NCBI GenBank assembly: GCA_016720705.1
Contig: JADKKB010000007.1
Coordinates: 310,001-374,000, forward strand
From: Chloracidobacterium sp.
Lineage (GTDB): Bacteria; Acidobacteriota; Blastocatellia; Pyrinomonadales; Pyrinomonadaceae
Reading direction: 5' to 3'
DNA: 64,000 nucleotides
The notes below the pieces were generated by a model. That model searched no databases. It had not been told where the DNA came from and saw nothing but the letters and a program-made list of their open reading frames with translations. Below, piece after piece: positions 8,682 to 17,258 of the stretch. A program made the translations under genes and the position numbers. How positions within the stretch are numbered: position 1 is the first letter of the stretch; each line of letters opens with the position of its first letter.

Positions 8682-8966
8682 CTAGTCGGCAACGAACGGC
8701 AGCATTGCCATCGAACGCGCTCGCTTGATCGCAGTTGCGATACGACGCTGATCTTTCGCCGAAATGCCCGAAATGCGGCGCGGCATGATCTTGCCACGCT
8801 CAGGAACGAACTGCCTCAAATAATCGACATCCTTCCAATCGACATAATCCGGAACCAACTGTCGCGGTCGGCGACGCTGAAAGCGGCGGGGGCGATCACC
8901 GATCACGTCCTCACCAACACCGAAACCGCCTCTATCGTCCATCAATTCAATCTCTTTCTCTGCCAT
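8682..8966 (-). CDS. rpsR: 30S ribosomal protein S18
   Basis: The product is 94 residues. The core DYVDWKDVDYLRQFVPERGK followed by ISAKDQRRIATAIKRAR is diagnostic for S18, which pairs with S6 on the 30S platform. The extra N-terminal 25 residues are charged. There is no cysteine, so this is the zinc-free form. It starts 24 bases downstream of the rpsF stop. Confidence 0.96.
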   Translation of the reverse strand: MAEKEIELMDDRGGFGVGEDVIGDRPRRFQRRRPRQLVPDYVDWKDVDYLRQFVPERGKIMPRRISGISAKDQRRIATAIKRARSMAMLPFVAD

Positions 8967-8990
8967 AACTTTCTCCTTGTCGGGCGACGC

Positions 8991-9389
8991 TTAAGCCTCG
9001 GCTGACACCTCCGTCGATTCTTCTGTCGGGCGGAATTTTGCGCGTTTCGCAGCTTTCGCCTCACGCTTTGCCAAGCGTTTGTCTGCGGCCTTTCGATCCT
9101 CATCGACGCGGACCGTGACGTAGCGCAAGATCAGATCGTTTACGCGCATACGGCGTTCGAGCTCGAGGATCTCCTGACCGGTTCCATTGACCTCAAACAA
9201 GACATAGTGGCCTTCCGTCTTTTTCTGGATCGGATAAGCCAGCGTTCTAATGCCGACATTGTCCAAGCGAACGACTTCGCCGCCTTCTTTTTCGATCAAT
9301 TTACCAACCGCTTCGTTTAGCTTCTCGATCTTCTCGCCTTCCGTCTCCGGATTGACGATATACATAACTTCGTACGTTCTATTTGCCAT
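8991..9389 (-). CDS. rpsF: 30S ribosomal protein S6
   Basis: The product is 132 residues: RTYEVMYIVNPE at the start, GIRTLAYPIQKKTEGHYVL in the middle and a basic, Lys/Ala-rich C-terminal tail. A GGAGAAAGGA ribosome binding site precedes the ATG. First gene of rpsF-rpsR-rplI. The 107 bases upstream, back to pth, contain a small hairpin (CATTC/GAATG, near 9422-9437). I could not confirm an S6:S18-type autoregulatory leader there. Confidence 0.96.
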   Translation of the reverse strand: MANRTYEVMYIVNPETEGEKIEKLNEAVGKLIEKEGGEVVRLDNVGIRTLAYPIQKKTEGHYVLFEVNGTGQEILELERRMRVNDLILRYVTVRVDEDRKAADKRLAKREAKAAKRAKFRPTEESTEVSAEA

Positions 9390-9496
9390 TTATTTCCTTT
9401 CTCCTTTCGGCTAACCAACCTCATTCTCATTTGGAATGAAGTAAGGATCCTGCTGCTCGGGTCAATCGCCAATCGGCCGAACCCCGATATTTCAAA

Positions 9497-10060
9497 CTAA
9501 TTAAATTTCGCCATCGCGGCATCAACGCCATCAGCGATTATCATTTCGACTGCATCCGCCGCAGTATCCAATATCTCGTCGAGCTTTTCGATATCGCTTT
9601 TATAGAAATTCTCCAGAACGAAATTCGATGCACTCGATATCGGGTGTTCCGGTTGGATTCCGATCCTGACCCGGATAAACTCCTGCGTTTTCAAACAATC
9701 GATGATCGATCTCAGCCCGTTCTGTCCACCGTGCGACCCTTTTGGCCTGATGCGAATCTTGCCAAACGGTAATGCCAGATCATCTGACACGACGATGAGT
9801 TGTGAACCCACTCTTTCGGGCTTTGCGACGAGACAGTTGACTGCCTCACCGCTGAGATTCATAAACGTCTGCGGCTTTATCAATTCCACCGCGTTATCGC
9901 CTACTACCCCTCGCCCGATCAATGATCGGCATTCCGCTCTTGAGACCCGTGTCTGAAGTCGGGCGGCGAGACGGTCGACGAGCATAAAACCCGCGTTGTG
10001 CCTCGTCCGATCGTATTTGTCGCCCGGGTTACCGAGCCCGACAATGAGCCATTTACTCAA
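9497..10060 (-). CDS. pth: Peptidyl-tRNA hydrolase
   Basis: The product is 187 residues. WLIVGLGNPGDKYDRTRHNAGF contains the catalytic His21 and the family's GNPG motif; PQTFMNLSG and GSHGGQNGLRS are the other substrate-contact motifs. It recycles peptidyl-tRNA released from stalled ribosomes. It starts 16 bases after rplY, in the conserved prs-rplY-pth order. Confidence 0.97.
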   Translation of the reverse strand: MSKWLIVGLGNPGDKYDRTRHNAGFMLVDRLAARLQTRVSRAECRSLIGRGVVGDNAVELIKPQTFMNLSGEAVNCLVAKPERVGSQLIVVSDDLALPFGKIRIRPKGSHGGQNGLRSIIDCLKTQEFIRVRIGIQPEHPISSASNFVLENFYKSDIEKLDEILDTAADAVEMIIADGVDAAMAKFN

Positions 10061-10076
10061 CGTCTAACGTCCTCGA

Positions 10077-10721
10077 TTAAGCTTCGCCGCCATCACCGGG
10101 CGTTTCACCGACCACTTCGGGTTGTGCTCCGGCTTCGAGCTGCGGTTCAAGCACGACCTCGCTAACCGTCACGATCGTCGCAACTACGGTCTCCGGAGCT
10201 TCAAGCAATTCGATTCCGGCTCCGACACTGAGGTCCGAAACGTGAATAGAATGTCCAGCCGCCAGATCGGTCACATCGACATCGATCGACTCAGGCGTGT
10301 TCGCCGGTTCGCACAAGACCTTGATCTCGCGCAGAGCCTGCGTCAAAACTGCTCCGGCATCTTGCAATCCGGCCGCTTGGCCTGTCAAGTGGATCTGGAC
10401 CGTCATTTCGATCTTTTCACCCTTAGAAAAACGGCGAAGATCGGCGTGGATCAGACGACCCCTGACGGCGTCGATCTGACGAGCCTGGAAAATGACATCA
10501 TTGACGCCCTCTCCCTCAATATCGAGTGAGAAAACGGTGTTGATGCCCGAGTCCGAACGGATGATCGCCGCAAGGTCCTTTAACTCAGCGGTGGCCGCAA
10601 GGCTTTCCGATCCGCCGCCGTAAACAACGACCGGGATCTTGCCCAAAGCACGGAGTCGACGGTTTTCGTTTTTGCCGCGCGTATCACGCTTCTCTGCTTT
10701 AATTACTATTTTTTCTGCCAT
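10077..10721 (-). CDS. rplY: 50S ribosomal protein L25 (long CTC form)
   Basis: The product is 214 residues. The N-terminal 5S rRNA-binding domain (KRDTRGKNENRRLRALGKIP, then VVYGG) is followed by the beta-rich CTC C-terminal domain (VLTQALREIKVLCEPANTPE), so this is the general-stress CTC type, not the short E. coli type. An Ala/Glu-rich tail ends the protein. It lies between prs and pth on the same strand. Confidence 0.95.
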   Translation of the reverse strand: MAEKIVIKAEKRDTRGKNENRRLRALGKIPVVVYGGGSESLAATAELKDLAAIIRSDSGINTVFSLDIEGEGVNDVIFQARQIDAVRGRLIHADLRRFSKGEKIEMTVQIHLTGQAAGLQDAGAVLTQALREIKVLCEPANTPESIDVDVTDLAAGHSIHVSDLSVGAGIELLEAPETVVATIVTVSEVVLEPQLEAGAQPEVVGETPGDGGEA

Positions 10722-10787
10722 AACTCTTTCCTCTGTCCCTGATCGACGTTGCCAATATTGCCGCTTACATCGATGCTTCGACGAATA

Positions 10788-11744
10788 CTAAATAAATAAC
10801 GAAGAGACACTCGTCTCATCGTGTATCGATCTGATCGCTGACGCCAACAGCTTGGCGACGCTTAAAATTTCGATCTTGCCACCTTCGACCAGCGGTTTAC
10901 CGTTGTCTTGGATCGGGATCGTATTGGTCACGATCACCTTTTTTAGATGCGAACCGCTAATATTCTCAACTGCTTTGCCGGACAAAACACCGTGCGTAAA
11001 GCAAGCAGAGATCTCGTTGGCCCCGGCTTTATGCAATGCCTCTGCAACCTTGCATATCGTACCGCCCGTATCGCACATATCGTCGATAATGAGGCAGTTC
11101 TTGCCGTTCACATCGCCGACGATGTTCATCACGTCTGCCACATTGGCACGTTCGCGGCGTTTATCGCAAAGAGCAAGACCGGCATCTAGCCTTTTCGCGT
11201 AGGCTCTGGCACGCTCGGCACCACCGGTGTCCGGGGATACAACTATAAGATTCTCGATCGGATTCGCCTTAAAATACTCAACTACGATCGGCGCCGCATA
11301 AAGGTGGTCGACCGGAATATCAAAGAAACCTTGTATCTGCGATGCGTGCAGGTCGATCGTCAAAATTCGCTGAGCTCCGGCGGTTGTAAGCAAATTAGCT
11401 ACCAACTTTGCGGCGATCGGCACTCTCGGCCGATCCTTTTTATCCGAGCGGGCATAGCCAAAATACGGAATTACCGCCGTCACTCTTTCCGCTGACGCCC
11501 GAACACAAGTGTCGATCATTATCAGCAGTTCCATCAGGTGCCTATCACTAGGAGGGCACGTCGGCTGCACAATGAAGACGTCTGAGCCGCGGACATTCTC
11601 GCCGACCTGGAAATTAAACTCACCGTCCGAAAACCGGTCGGTCGTCGCTTTGCCCAATTCGCAACCAAGTTCCCCGCAGATCTCCTCCGCGAGTTCCTTG
11701 TGGGCAGTGCCCGAAAATACTTTGATCTTTCCAGTGACGCTCAT
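10788..11744 (-). CDS. prs: Ribose-phosphate pyrophosphokinase (PRPP synthetase)
   Basis: The product is 318 residues, the normal class I length. It makes PRPP from ribose 5-phosphate and ATP for nucleotide, His and Trp synthesis. Visible motifs are FSDGEFNFQVGENVRG, YFGYARSDKKDRPR (ATP site), TIDLHASQIQGFF and the PRPP loop IIDDMCDTGGT. No ribosome binding site is visible: a hairpin plus T-run ends six bases before the ATG, so translation may start on a leaderless or very short-leader mRNA. It sits directly downstream of tRNA-Gln and ispE, an order seen in many bacteria. Confidence 0.96.
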   Translation of the reverse strand: MSVTGKIKVFSGTAHKELAEEICGELGCELGKATTDRFSDGEFNFQVGENVRGSDVFIVQPTCPPSDRHLMELLIMIDTCVRASAERVTAVIPYFGYARSDKKDRPRVPIAAKLVANLLTTAGAQRILTIDLHASQIQGFFDIPVDHLYAAPIVVEYFKANPIENLIVVSPDTGGAERARAYAKRLDAGLALCDKRRERANVADVMNIVGDVNGKNCLIIDDMCDTGGTICKVAEALHKAGANEISACFTHGVLSGKAVENISGSHLKKVIVTNTIPIQDNGKPLVEGGKIEILSVAKLLASAIRSIHDETSVSSLFI

Positions 11745-11750
11745 TTCAAT

Positions 11751-11790
11751 AAAAAAACGGACGATCTTCGTTAAGAAAGATTGTCCGTTT
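11751..11790 (-). terminator. Hairpin and T-run between tRNA-Gln and prs
   Basis: Arms 11777-11790 and 11755-11768 pair over 14 positions with one mismatch, and on the minus strand seven T follow (11757-11751). It lies 12 bases after the tRNA 3' end and stops six bases before the prs ATG. It probably terminates the tRNA transcript and may attenuate read-through into prs. Confidence 0.8.
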
Positions 11791-11802
11791 CGGAATCGAA
11801 AT

Positions 11803-11877
11803 TGGCTGGGGCGGGAGGACTCGAACCTACGAATGCCGGATCCAAAGACCGGTGCCTTACCACTTGGCTACGCCCCA
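11803..11877 (-). tRNA. tRNA-Gln (anticodon TTG)
   Basis: A 75-nt cloverleaf with seven paired acceptor bases (TGGGGCG with CGCCCCA), an encoded GCCA 3' end, a D arm GCCAAGTGGTAAGGC and a TTCGA T loop. The anticodon loop reads CTTTGGA, giving TTG, Gln. Two stem positions are imperfect: T-T at the inner end of the anticodon stem and T-C in the T stem. The ispE-tRNA-Gln-prs setting supports identity. Confidence 0.9.
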
Positions 11878-11909
11878 TTGCGAATTTTTAGAAACTGATC
11901 GGAAACAAC

Positions 11910-12806
11910 CTAACACCGAAGTGCTTCGCGGTACTGTGACCCCGAAATAGTTGCTACGGCAAACTTTCGCCAGGTCGATTCGTGATCGAGGGCTTTTATA
12001 GCAGCTTGCCGTGTCTCTGTTTTGTCAAATATTGCGAAGACCGAGGCCCCGCTGCCGCTCATTGCGGCATTTACTGCACCTAGCTCGAGCAATGTATCTT
12101 TTACACGCTTGACCTCAGGGTAAGCGTCGAAAACGCTTGCTTCAAAATCGTTTTTCAACTCCGAACTAAACAGATCAAGAAGATCGGCCTGGTTTCGGCA
12201 AACAGTAAGATTATGTTTTTGATCGTCGGATGTCAAGGTTGATGCATTTAATAATGCAAATGCCCTTGCAGTCGCCACATTTACGTTCGGTGTCACGACA
12301 AGTAGGTTTTCAGAGCCAATTTCCCTAAGTAAGGGTGAAACCACATCACCCCGCCCAATACCTAACGCTGTCCCGCCATTCAGAAAGAACGGCACATCCG
12401 CACCGAGGTCTTCCGCAATGAGCAATAAGTCCCTTTCTGGTATAGGCCCAAGGCCGCAGAGTTTAATAAAGCCTTTAAGAGCTACTGCGGCATTAGATGA
12501 ACCGCCACCGAGACCGCCGGGCGACGGAATCCTCTTTGTGAGGTGGACTCTGCCCGTCACACGCTTTCCAAAATGTGTCTCGAGAGCCGCGGCCGCTCGT
12601 AGAATAATATTGTGACCGTCGATTGGCACGTTGCCATCGTCGCAAGAAAGTTCGAGTTTGTCGCTTGCTTCGAAAGCGATAGTGTCGTGTAGCGATATAG
12701 TCTGAAACACGGTGCAAAGCTCGTGAAACCCATCTTCACGTCTGCCCAATATACGCAGGATCCAATTTATTTTTGCGAATGAAGGCAATGAAAACGGATC
12801 TTGCAT
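11910..12806 (-). CDS. ispE: 4-diphosphocytidyl-2-C-methyl-D-erythritol kinase
   Basis: The chosen start is the ATG at 12806, giving 298 residues, the usual length. An upstream GTG at 12872 would add 22 residues not expected in the family. It phosphorylates CDP-methylerythritol in the non-mevalonate isoprenoid pathway. The GHMP-kinase features are clear: SFAKINWILRILGRREDGFH at the N-terminus (Lys12), the ATP loop PSPGGLGGGSSNAA near 95-108 and MSGSGASVFAIF near the C-terminus. It is followed on the same strand by tRNA-Gln and prs. Confidence 0.95.
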   Translation of the reverse strand: MQDPFSLPSFAKINWILRILGRREDGFHELCTVFQTISLHDTIAFEASDKLELSCDDGNVPIDGHNIILRAAAALETHFGKRVTGRVHLTKRIPSPGGLGGGSSNAAVALKGFIKLCGLGPIPERDLLLIAEDLGADVPFFLNGGTALGIGRGDVVSPLLREIGSENLLVVTPNVNVATARAFALLNASTLTSDDQKHNLTVCRNQADLLDLFSSELKNDFEASVFDAYPEVKRVKDTLLELGAVNAAMSGSGASVFAIFDKTETRQAAIKALDHESTWRKFAVATISGSQYREALRC

Positions 12807-12902
12807 CGCTAAAGAATAAAGCGAGGCGGACTGAAAGTAAATGAGCGTGCTGAAGTCGTTTGACTTGGGCACGCTCAGATTCGAAAACAGTATTTCAGTC
12901 GA

Positions 12903-13484
12903 TTATTTTCGAGTCAGAAACACCTGTGTAAAGTAATATGAACCGTCATCAGCAACCGCGATCCCGACGGCGGATTCGCTCCAGTCCGATTTCAGCAAAT
13001 TTTGCCGATGTGACGGCGATTTGAGCCATAGCTCGACTGCGACCTCGACCGGGTCCTTGTAGCCGCGATTGAATGCGATATTCTCCCCGATCGATCGCCA
13101 TTTCTTCAATCCTGAACGATCCGCTCGATCACTCACCATCGAATCGTCAAGCCCGCGATGTCCAAAATACTTGAATTCGGCCATATCGAGCGAATGTTGG
13201 CGCGCGATCTTGGCGACGTCTTCGCTCCATTCGAGCTGTTTGAATCCATTCTCGACACGCTTCTTATTGATCAGATCAAAGGCAACGTGCTCGATCGACG
13301 CAGTATTTACAATTATCGACGCTTTGACTGCTGCTGCCTTTTCCGGGATAACCCGCGGCCGTGTGAAATCAGAAGGCGCTGAAGTATTTCTAGCGATCTG
13401 TTCCTGTAACTTGTCTGTTTGAGCTGAGGCAGAAACCGCTATCGCGAATATCAAACCTATAAAAAGGATGGTTCTATTCTTCAT
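12903..13484 (-). CDS. Secreted CAP (SCP/PR-1) domain protein
   Basis: The start at 13484 gives a signal peptide (MKNRTILFIGLIFAIAVSAS, cleavage after SASA). The product is about 193 residues. Residues about 65-190 are a bacterial CAP domain: VAFDLINKKRVENG, then ARQHSLDMAEFKYFGHRG, IGENIAFNRG, WLKSPSHRQNLL and AVADDGSYYFTQVF. The His/Glu/His cavity residues are present. Bacterial CAP proteins are extracellular and of poorly known function. It ends about 100 bases upstream of ispE on the same strand. Confidence 0.9.
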   Translation of the reverse strand: MKNRTILFIGLIFAIAVSASAQTDKLQEQIARNTSAPSDFTRPRVIPEKAAAVKASIIVNTASIEHVAFDLINKKRVENGFKQLEWSEDVAKIARQHSLDMAEFKYFGHRGLDDSMVSDRADRSGLKKWRSIGENIAFNRGYKDPVEVAVELWLKSPSHRQNLLKSDWSESAVGIAVADDGSYYFTQVFLTRK

Positions 13485-13578
13485 TGGACCCCACTTCGGC
13501 AGCCTGACTTTCCGCATCTCCGCGGCTCTAGGCTTTGCGTTCACTCAATTGAGCGATTGCCTTTTCGGTTAAGGTGAC

Positions 13579-13593
13579 AGATCTCATAGATCT
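13579..13593. promoter_or_regulatory. AGATCT-CAT-AGATCT dyad upstream of the copper ATPase
   Basis: Two AGATCT words separated by CAT form a symmetric site in the gap between the divergent CAP and P-ATPase genes. It could be a regulator site for metal-responsive control, but no regulator gene is adjacent and the match to a known operator class is not clear. Confidence 0.3.
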
Positions 13594-13664
13594 ATCTACT
13601 ACTAGAAAATGTCAATTTGGGTGTTTTTCCAGGCTTTTTCGGCGGAATGCGATAAAATGTTTCT

Positions 13665-16001
13665 ATGTCACAGCCAACGGTTCAGTTGGGAATGCGAAAG
13701 CCCGACGAAACGGTCGTTGAACCGCACGTCGATCCCGTTTGTAAAATGCTCGTGCTTCCCGATTCGGCGGCGGGCAATTTTGCGTATCATGGAACGGATT
13801 ACTACTTTTGTGCGATCGGTTGCCGTGACCGTTTTGCGGCAAATCCGGAAAAATATCTGAATCCGCAACCCACCGAGGACCTTCCTCTCGACGTAGAATA
13901 CACGTGCCCGATGGACCCCGAGATCGTCCAGATCGGTCCGGGAATCTGCCCAAAATGCGGAATGGCACTCGAACCAAAAGAGATCTCGCTGGACGACCGT
14001 CCGGACCCTGAGTATTTAGATATAAAACGCCGCTTTACTATCGCGGCAATTTTCACACTGCCGCTGTTCGTATTGGCAATGGCGGAAATGTTTGTAGATC
14101 TGAACCGGCTGTTTCCGACATTGCCGCACGGGCGGGCGGCAGTCATTTCATTATGGATACAATTCGTCTTAGCTACTCCGGTGGTTATTTGGTGTGGCCT
14201 TCCGTTCTATCAACGAGCGATCGCCTCGATCAAAAATGTCAGCCCGAATATGTTCACGCTGATCGCGATCGGCACGGGAGCAGCGTACTTATTGAGCATC
14301 GCGGCATTATTTGTCCCGGGCGTTTTTCCTCCGGCAATGATCGACCCGCACTCCGGCGTTGTGCCGGGATATTTCGAATCGGCCGCAGTGATAACGACAC
14401 TGGTACTGTTGGGTCAGGTGCTGGAACTCCGGGCTAGATCACAAACGTCAACCGCGATCAAGGAATTGCTCAGGCTCGCACCGGAGACTGCAACGGTGGT
14501 ACATCACGATGGTAAGGATGAGGCGATCGATCTAAAGCTCGTTCAAGTCGGTCAGTTACTGCTCGTCAGAGCGAATGAAAAGGTGCCTACAGACGGTCGT
14601 ATAGTCGAAGGCGATACCACGATCGATGAATCAATGGTCACGGGCGAATCGCTCCCTGTCGAAAAGCACACCGGCGACGGTGTTATTGGCGGCACGATCA
14701 ACGGCAATCGATCGTTTACGATGCGTGCAGAAAAGGTTGGCAGTGCAACTCTGCTCGCTCAGATCGTCAAAATGGTAGGCGAGGCACAACGTAGTCGGGC
14801 ACCGATCCAAAGGCTGGCAGATGTCGTCTCGGCATATTTCGTCCCGGCAGTAATAATCGCGGCGATAATCGCGTTTATCGTTTGGATCGCCCTAGGCAGT
14901 CTGGCCTACGCGATAGTCGCCGCCGTTTCAGTGCTGATCATTGCCTGCCCTTGTGCCCTCGGTCTGGCAACCCCGATGTCGATAATGGTCGGTACCGGAC
15001 ACGGAGCAAAAAACGGCGTTTTGATCAAAAAGGCCGAGGCTTTGGAAACGCTTGAAAAAGTGAACACCATTATTGTGGACAAAACAGGAACTTTGACCGA
15101 AGGAAGGCCGAGTGTACAAAGTGTTGTCGCGACTCAAGGATATATTGCTGCAGATGTCGTTAAACTCGCGGCGAGTCTGGAAAGAAATAGCGAACATCCT
15201 CTCGCAAATGCGATTCTCGCCCAAGCCGATCTATTGAGCCTTGAATTATTGCCTGTAATACAATTCGAATCAAAAACAGGGATAGGCCTGAGCGGTTTTA
15301 TTAATGAGCAGATAGTAACGATCGGCAAAGAATCTGGAGAGATCGACGACCAATTGAATGAGACCGTCGGCGTGATGCGGGACGAAGGACAGACCGTTGT
15401 ATTTGTTACAGTCGGCGGCCAACTTTCCGGCGTGATAGGCATTTCTGACCCGATCAAACCCTCGGCAAAGGCCGCGATCGACGAACTCCATCGCCGAAAT
15501 ATCGAAGTGGTGATGATGACCGGGGATAATCGAACAACCGCCGAGGGTGTCGCGAAACAACTCGGGATCGACCACGTCTTCGCCGAAGTAATGCCCGAGG
15601 ACAAGGCAGCCAAGGTTAAAGAATTGCAATTACAAGGCAAAATAGTCGCGATGGCAGGCGACGGAGTGAATGACGCTCCGGCATTGGCACAAGCAGATGT
15701 CGGCATTGCGTTCGCCAGCGGTACCGACGTTGCCATCGAGTCTGCTGATATTACACTCTTAAAGCCCGAACTTCACGGCATCTTAAAGGCTAGAAACCTG
15801 AGTCTGGCAACGATGAAGAACATACGTCAAAATTTGTTCTTCGCGTTCGCCTACAACATTATCGGTGTTCCGATCGCCGCCGGGGTGCTGTTCCCGGTCT
15901 TTGGGATCCTGCTTTCACCGATGATCGCGAGCCTTGCAATGACGTTTAGTTCGGTGTCGGTGATCACGAATGCCTTACGATTGAGAAATGCCAAGCTTTG
16001 A
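13665..16001 (+). CDS. Copper-type P1B ATPase with N-terminal YHS and HMBD domains
   Basis: The product is 778 residues. Instead of an HMA domain the N-terminus has a YHS domain (VDPVCKMLV to CAIGCRDRFAANPEKY, residues about 20-66) and a heavy-metal-binding domain (YTCPMDPEIVQIGPGICPKC, about 78-97). Then come membrane spans, the actuator TGES (326-329), the metal-transport CPC motif (Cys428-Pro-Cys430), the phosphorylation site DKTGT (Asp472) and GDGVNDAP near 665. CPC with this head group is typical of Cu(I)-exporting CopA-like pumps; silver is also possible. No clear Shine-Dalgarno precedes the ATG. No CopZ, CsoR or CueR gene is adjacent. Confidence 0.9.
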   Translation: MSQPTVQLGMRKPDETVVEPHVDPVCKMLVLPDSAAGNFAYHGTDYYFCAIGCRDRFAANPEKYLNPQPTEDLPLDVEYTCPMDPEIVQIGPGICPKCGMALEPKEISLDDRPDPEYLDIKRRFTIAAIFTLPLFVLAMAEMFVDLNRLFPTLPHGRAAVISLWIQFVLATPVVIWCGLPFYQRAIASIKNVSPNMFTLIAIGTGAAYLLSIAALFVPGVFPPAMIDPHSGVVPGYFESAAVITTLVLLGQVLELRARSQTSTAIKELLRLAPETATVVHHDGKDEAIDLKLVQVGQLLLVRANEKVPTDGRIVEGDTTIDESMVTGESLPVEKHTGDGVIGGTINGNRSFTMRAEKVGSATLLAQIVKMVGEAQRSRAPIQRLADVVSAYFVPAVIIAAIIAFIVWIALGSLAYAIVAAVSVLIIACPCALGLATPMSIMVGTGHGAKNGVLIKKAEALETLEKVNTIIVDKTGTLTEGRPSVQSVVATQGYIAADVVKLAASLERNSEHPLANAILAQADLLSLELLPVIQFESKTGIGLSGFINEQIVTIGKESGEIDDQLNETVGVMRDEGQTVVFVTVGGQLSGVIGISDPIKPSAKAAIDELHRRNIEVVMMTGDNRTTAEGVAKQLGIDHVFAEVMPEDKAAKVKELQLQGKIVAMAGDGVNDAPALAQADVGIAFASGTDVAIESADITLLKPELHGILKARNLSLATMKNIRQNLFFAFAYNIIGVPIAAGVLFPVFGILLSPMIASLAMTFSSVSVITNALRLRNAKL

Positions 16002-16010
16002 TGGGAGACC

Positions 16011-16066
16011 TTAGCCGCAGATGGACACAGATCGCTCAGACCCGAAAATAAATGTTTATCTGCGTC
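16011..16066. repeat. Second copy of the dispersed CCGCAGAT repeat
   Basis: CCGCAGATGGACACAGAT just after the P-ATPase stop and TTATCTGCGTCATCC about 45 bases later echo the inverted repeat at 5877-5957. The copy is degenerate and lies in the 126-base gap before iaaA. Confidence 0.5.
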
Positions 16067-16127
16067 ATCCACATTTTTTTGTGGTTAAAAACTCCCCGGC
16101 TCGGAGTCTTTGCGGTAAAATCTATTT

Positions 16128-17057
16128 ATGAGCAAACCTGCATTAGCTGTTCACGGTGGAGCCGGTACGATTTTTAGATCCGAAATGACGCCCGAACTCG
16201 AAGCCCAGTATCGATCCGGCATCGAGAATGCACTGCGTGCCGGTTGGGCAGTGCTTCAGGCAAACGGGAACTCGCTGGACGCGGTTGATGCCGCAGTGCG
16301 TCAACTCGAAGATTTCCCGCTTTTCAATGCGGGCCGCGGTTCGGTTTTCACGCACGATGGCCAAAACGAGATGGACGCGGCGATAATGGACGGCCATTCG
16401 AAAAAGGCCGGTGCGGTCGCTTTCATCCGCAATGTCAAAAATCCGATCGGGCTCGCCCGTCTCGTAATGGAGCGAACGGAGCACGTACTGCTCGCGGGTG
16501 AAGGTGCGATACTTTTTGCGGAAGAAATGAATGTCGAACTTGCCGACAACGCTTATTTTTATACTGATAACCGTTGGAAACAGCTCGAACAAGCGATCGC
16601 CGCCGGTCGTGTCCAACTCGATCACGCCGGTGCGGTGCATCCCAAACCCATCGGCACGGTCGGTGCCGTTGCCTGTGACGTAAATGGCCATTTGGCTGCC
16701 GCAACATCGACGGGCGGAATGACCAACAAAAAGTTCGGCCGCGTCGGCGACACTCCGATCATCGGGGCCGGAACGTATGCTGACGAATTTTGTGCCGTTT
16801 CTTGCACGGGGCACGGCGAATATTTTATGACCAACGTAACGGCTTTCGATGTTGCCGCACGAATGAAATATAGCGGCTTGAGCCTAGAAGATGCGGCTCA
16901 AGAGTCGATCGACCACTTGACCAAACTCGAGGGCGAAGGCGGCCTCATCGCGGTCGATGCTCAAGGCAATATCTCGCTGCCATTCAATTCCGAAGGAATG
17001 TATCGCGGCTCAGTAAATTCGAAGGGTGAGACGGCGATTGCCATCTACCGTCAATAG
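16128..17057 (+). CDS. iaaA: Isoaspartyl peptidase / plant-type L-asparaginase
   Basis: The product is 309 residues, an Ntn-hydrolase precursor of normal length. The self-cleavage site and nucleophile is Thr177 in PIGTVGAVA; GGAGT near the N-terminus and STGGMTNKKFGRVGD after the nucleophile are family hallmarks. These enzymes hydrolyse beta-aspartyl dipeptides and asparagine. In cyanobacteria this family cleaves the beta-Asp-Arg dipeptide released by cyanophycinase. Here it converges on cphA, with the cphA terminator right after its stop, which supports that role. Confidence 0.92.
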   Translation: MSKPALAVHGGAGTIFRSEMTPELEAQYRSGIENALRAGWAVLQANGNSLDAVDAAVRQLEDFPLFNAGRGSVFTHDGQNEMDAAIMDGHSKKAGAVAFIRNVKNPIGLARLVMERTEHVLLAGEGAILFAEEMNVELADNAYFYTDNRWKQLEQAIAAGRVQLDHAGAVHPKPIGTVGAVACDVNGHLAAATSTGGMTNKKFGRVGDTPIIGAGTYADEFCAVSCTGHGEYFMTNVTAFDVAARMKYSGLSLEDAAQESIDHLTKLEGEGGLIAVDAQGNISLPFNSEGMYRGSVNSKGETAIAIYRQ

Positions 17058-17089
17058 AAAAAAGGAATGATGCATCAAAGCATCATTCC
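17058..17089 (-). terminator. Intrinsic terminator of the cphB-cphA unit
   Basis: Perfect ten-base arms (17080-17089 and 17064-17073) with a six-base loop, followed on the minus strand by six T (17063-17058). It is directly behind the iaaA stop, on the far side of a 170-base untranslated tail from cphA. Confidence 0.8.
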
Positions 17090-17258
17090 CCCAACCTTAA
17101 AAGCCTTAAAATTATCTCCTCAGGCTCGCTTCGAAATGACGGGATCTTGTCATTACGATTCTGAAACAACTTCATCCTAATTGCCCGCGAGTCCCGCACA
17201 TCTCTGATTACGTCAATCGGCAGTGTCACCGCCGAAACAAACCCCTAACAGACAATTT

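Noticed and set aside
9390..9496. S6:S18 autoregulatory leader upstream of rpsF
   Set aside because: Only a short hairpin is visible; I could not find the expected bulged CCG structure with confidence.
16001..17057. Copper ATPase and iaaA as one operon
   Set aside because: A 126-base gap with a decayed repeat separates them and no functional link is evident.
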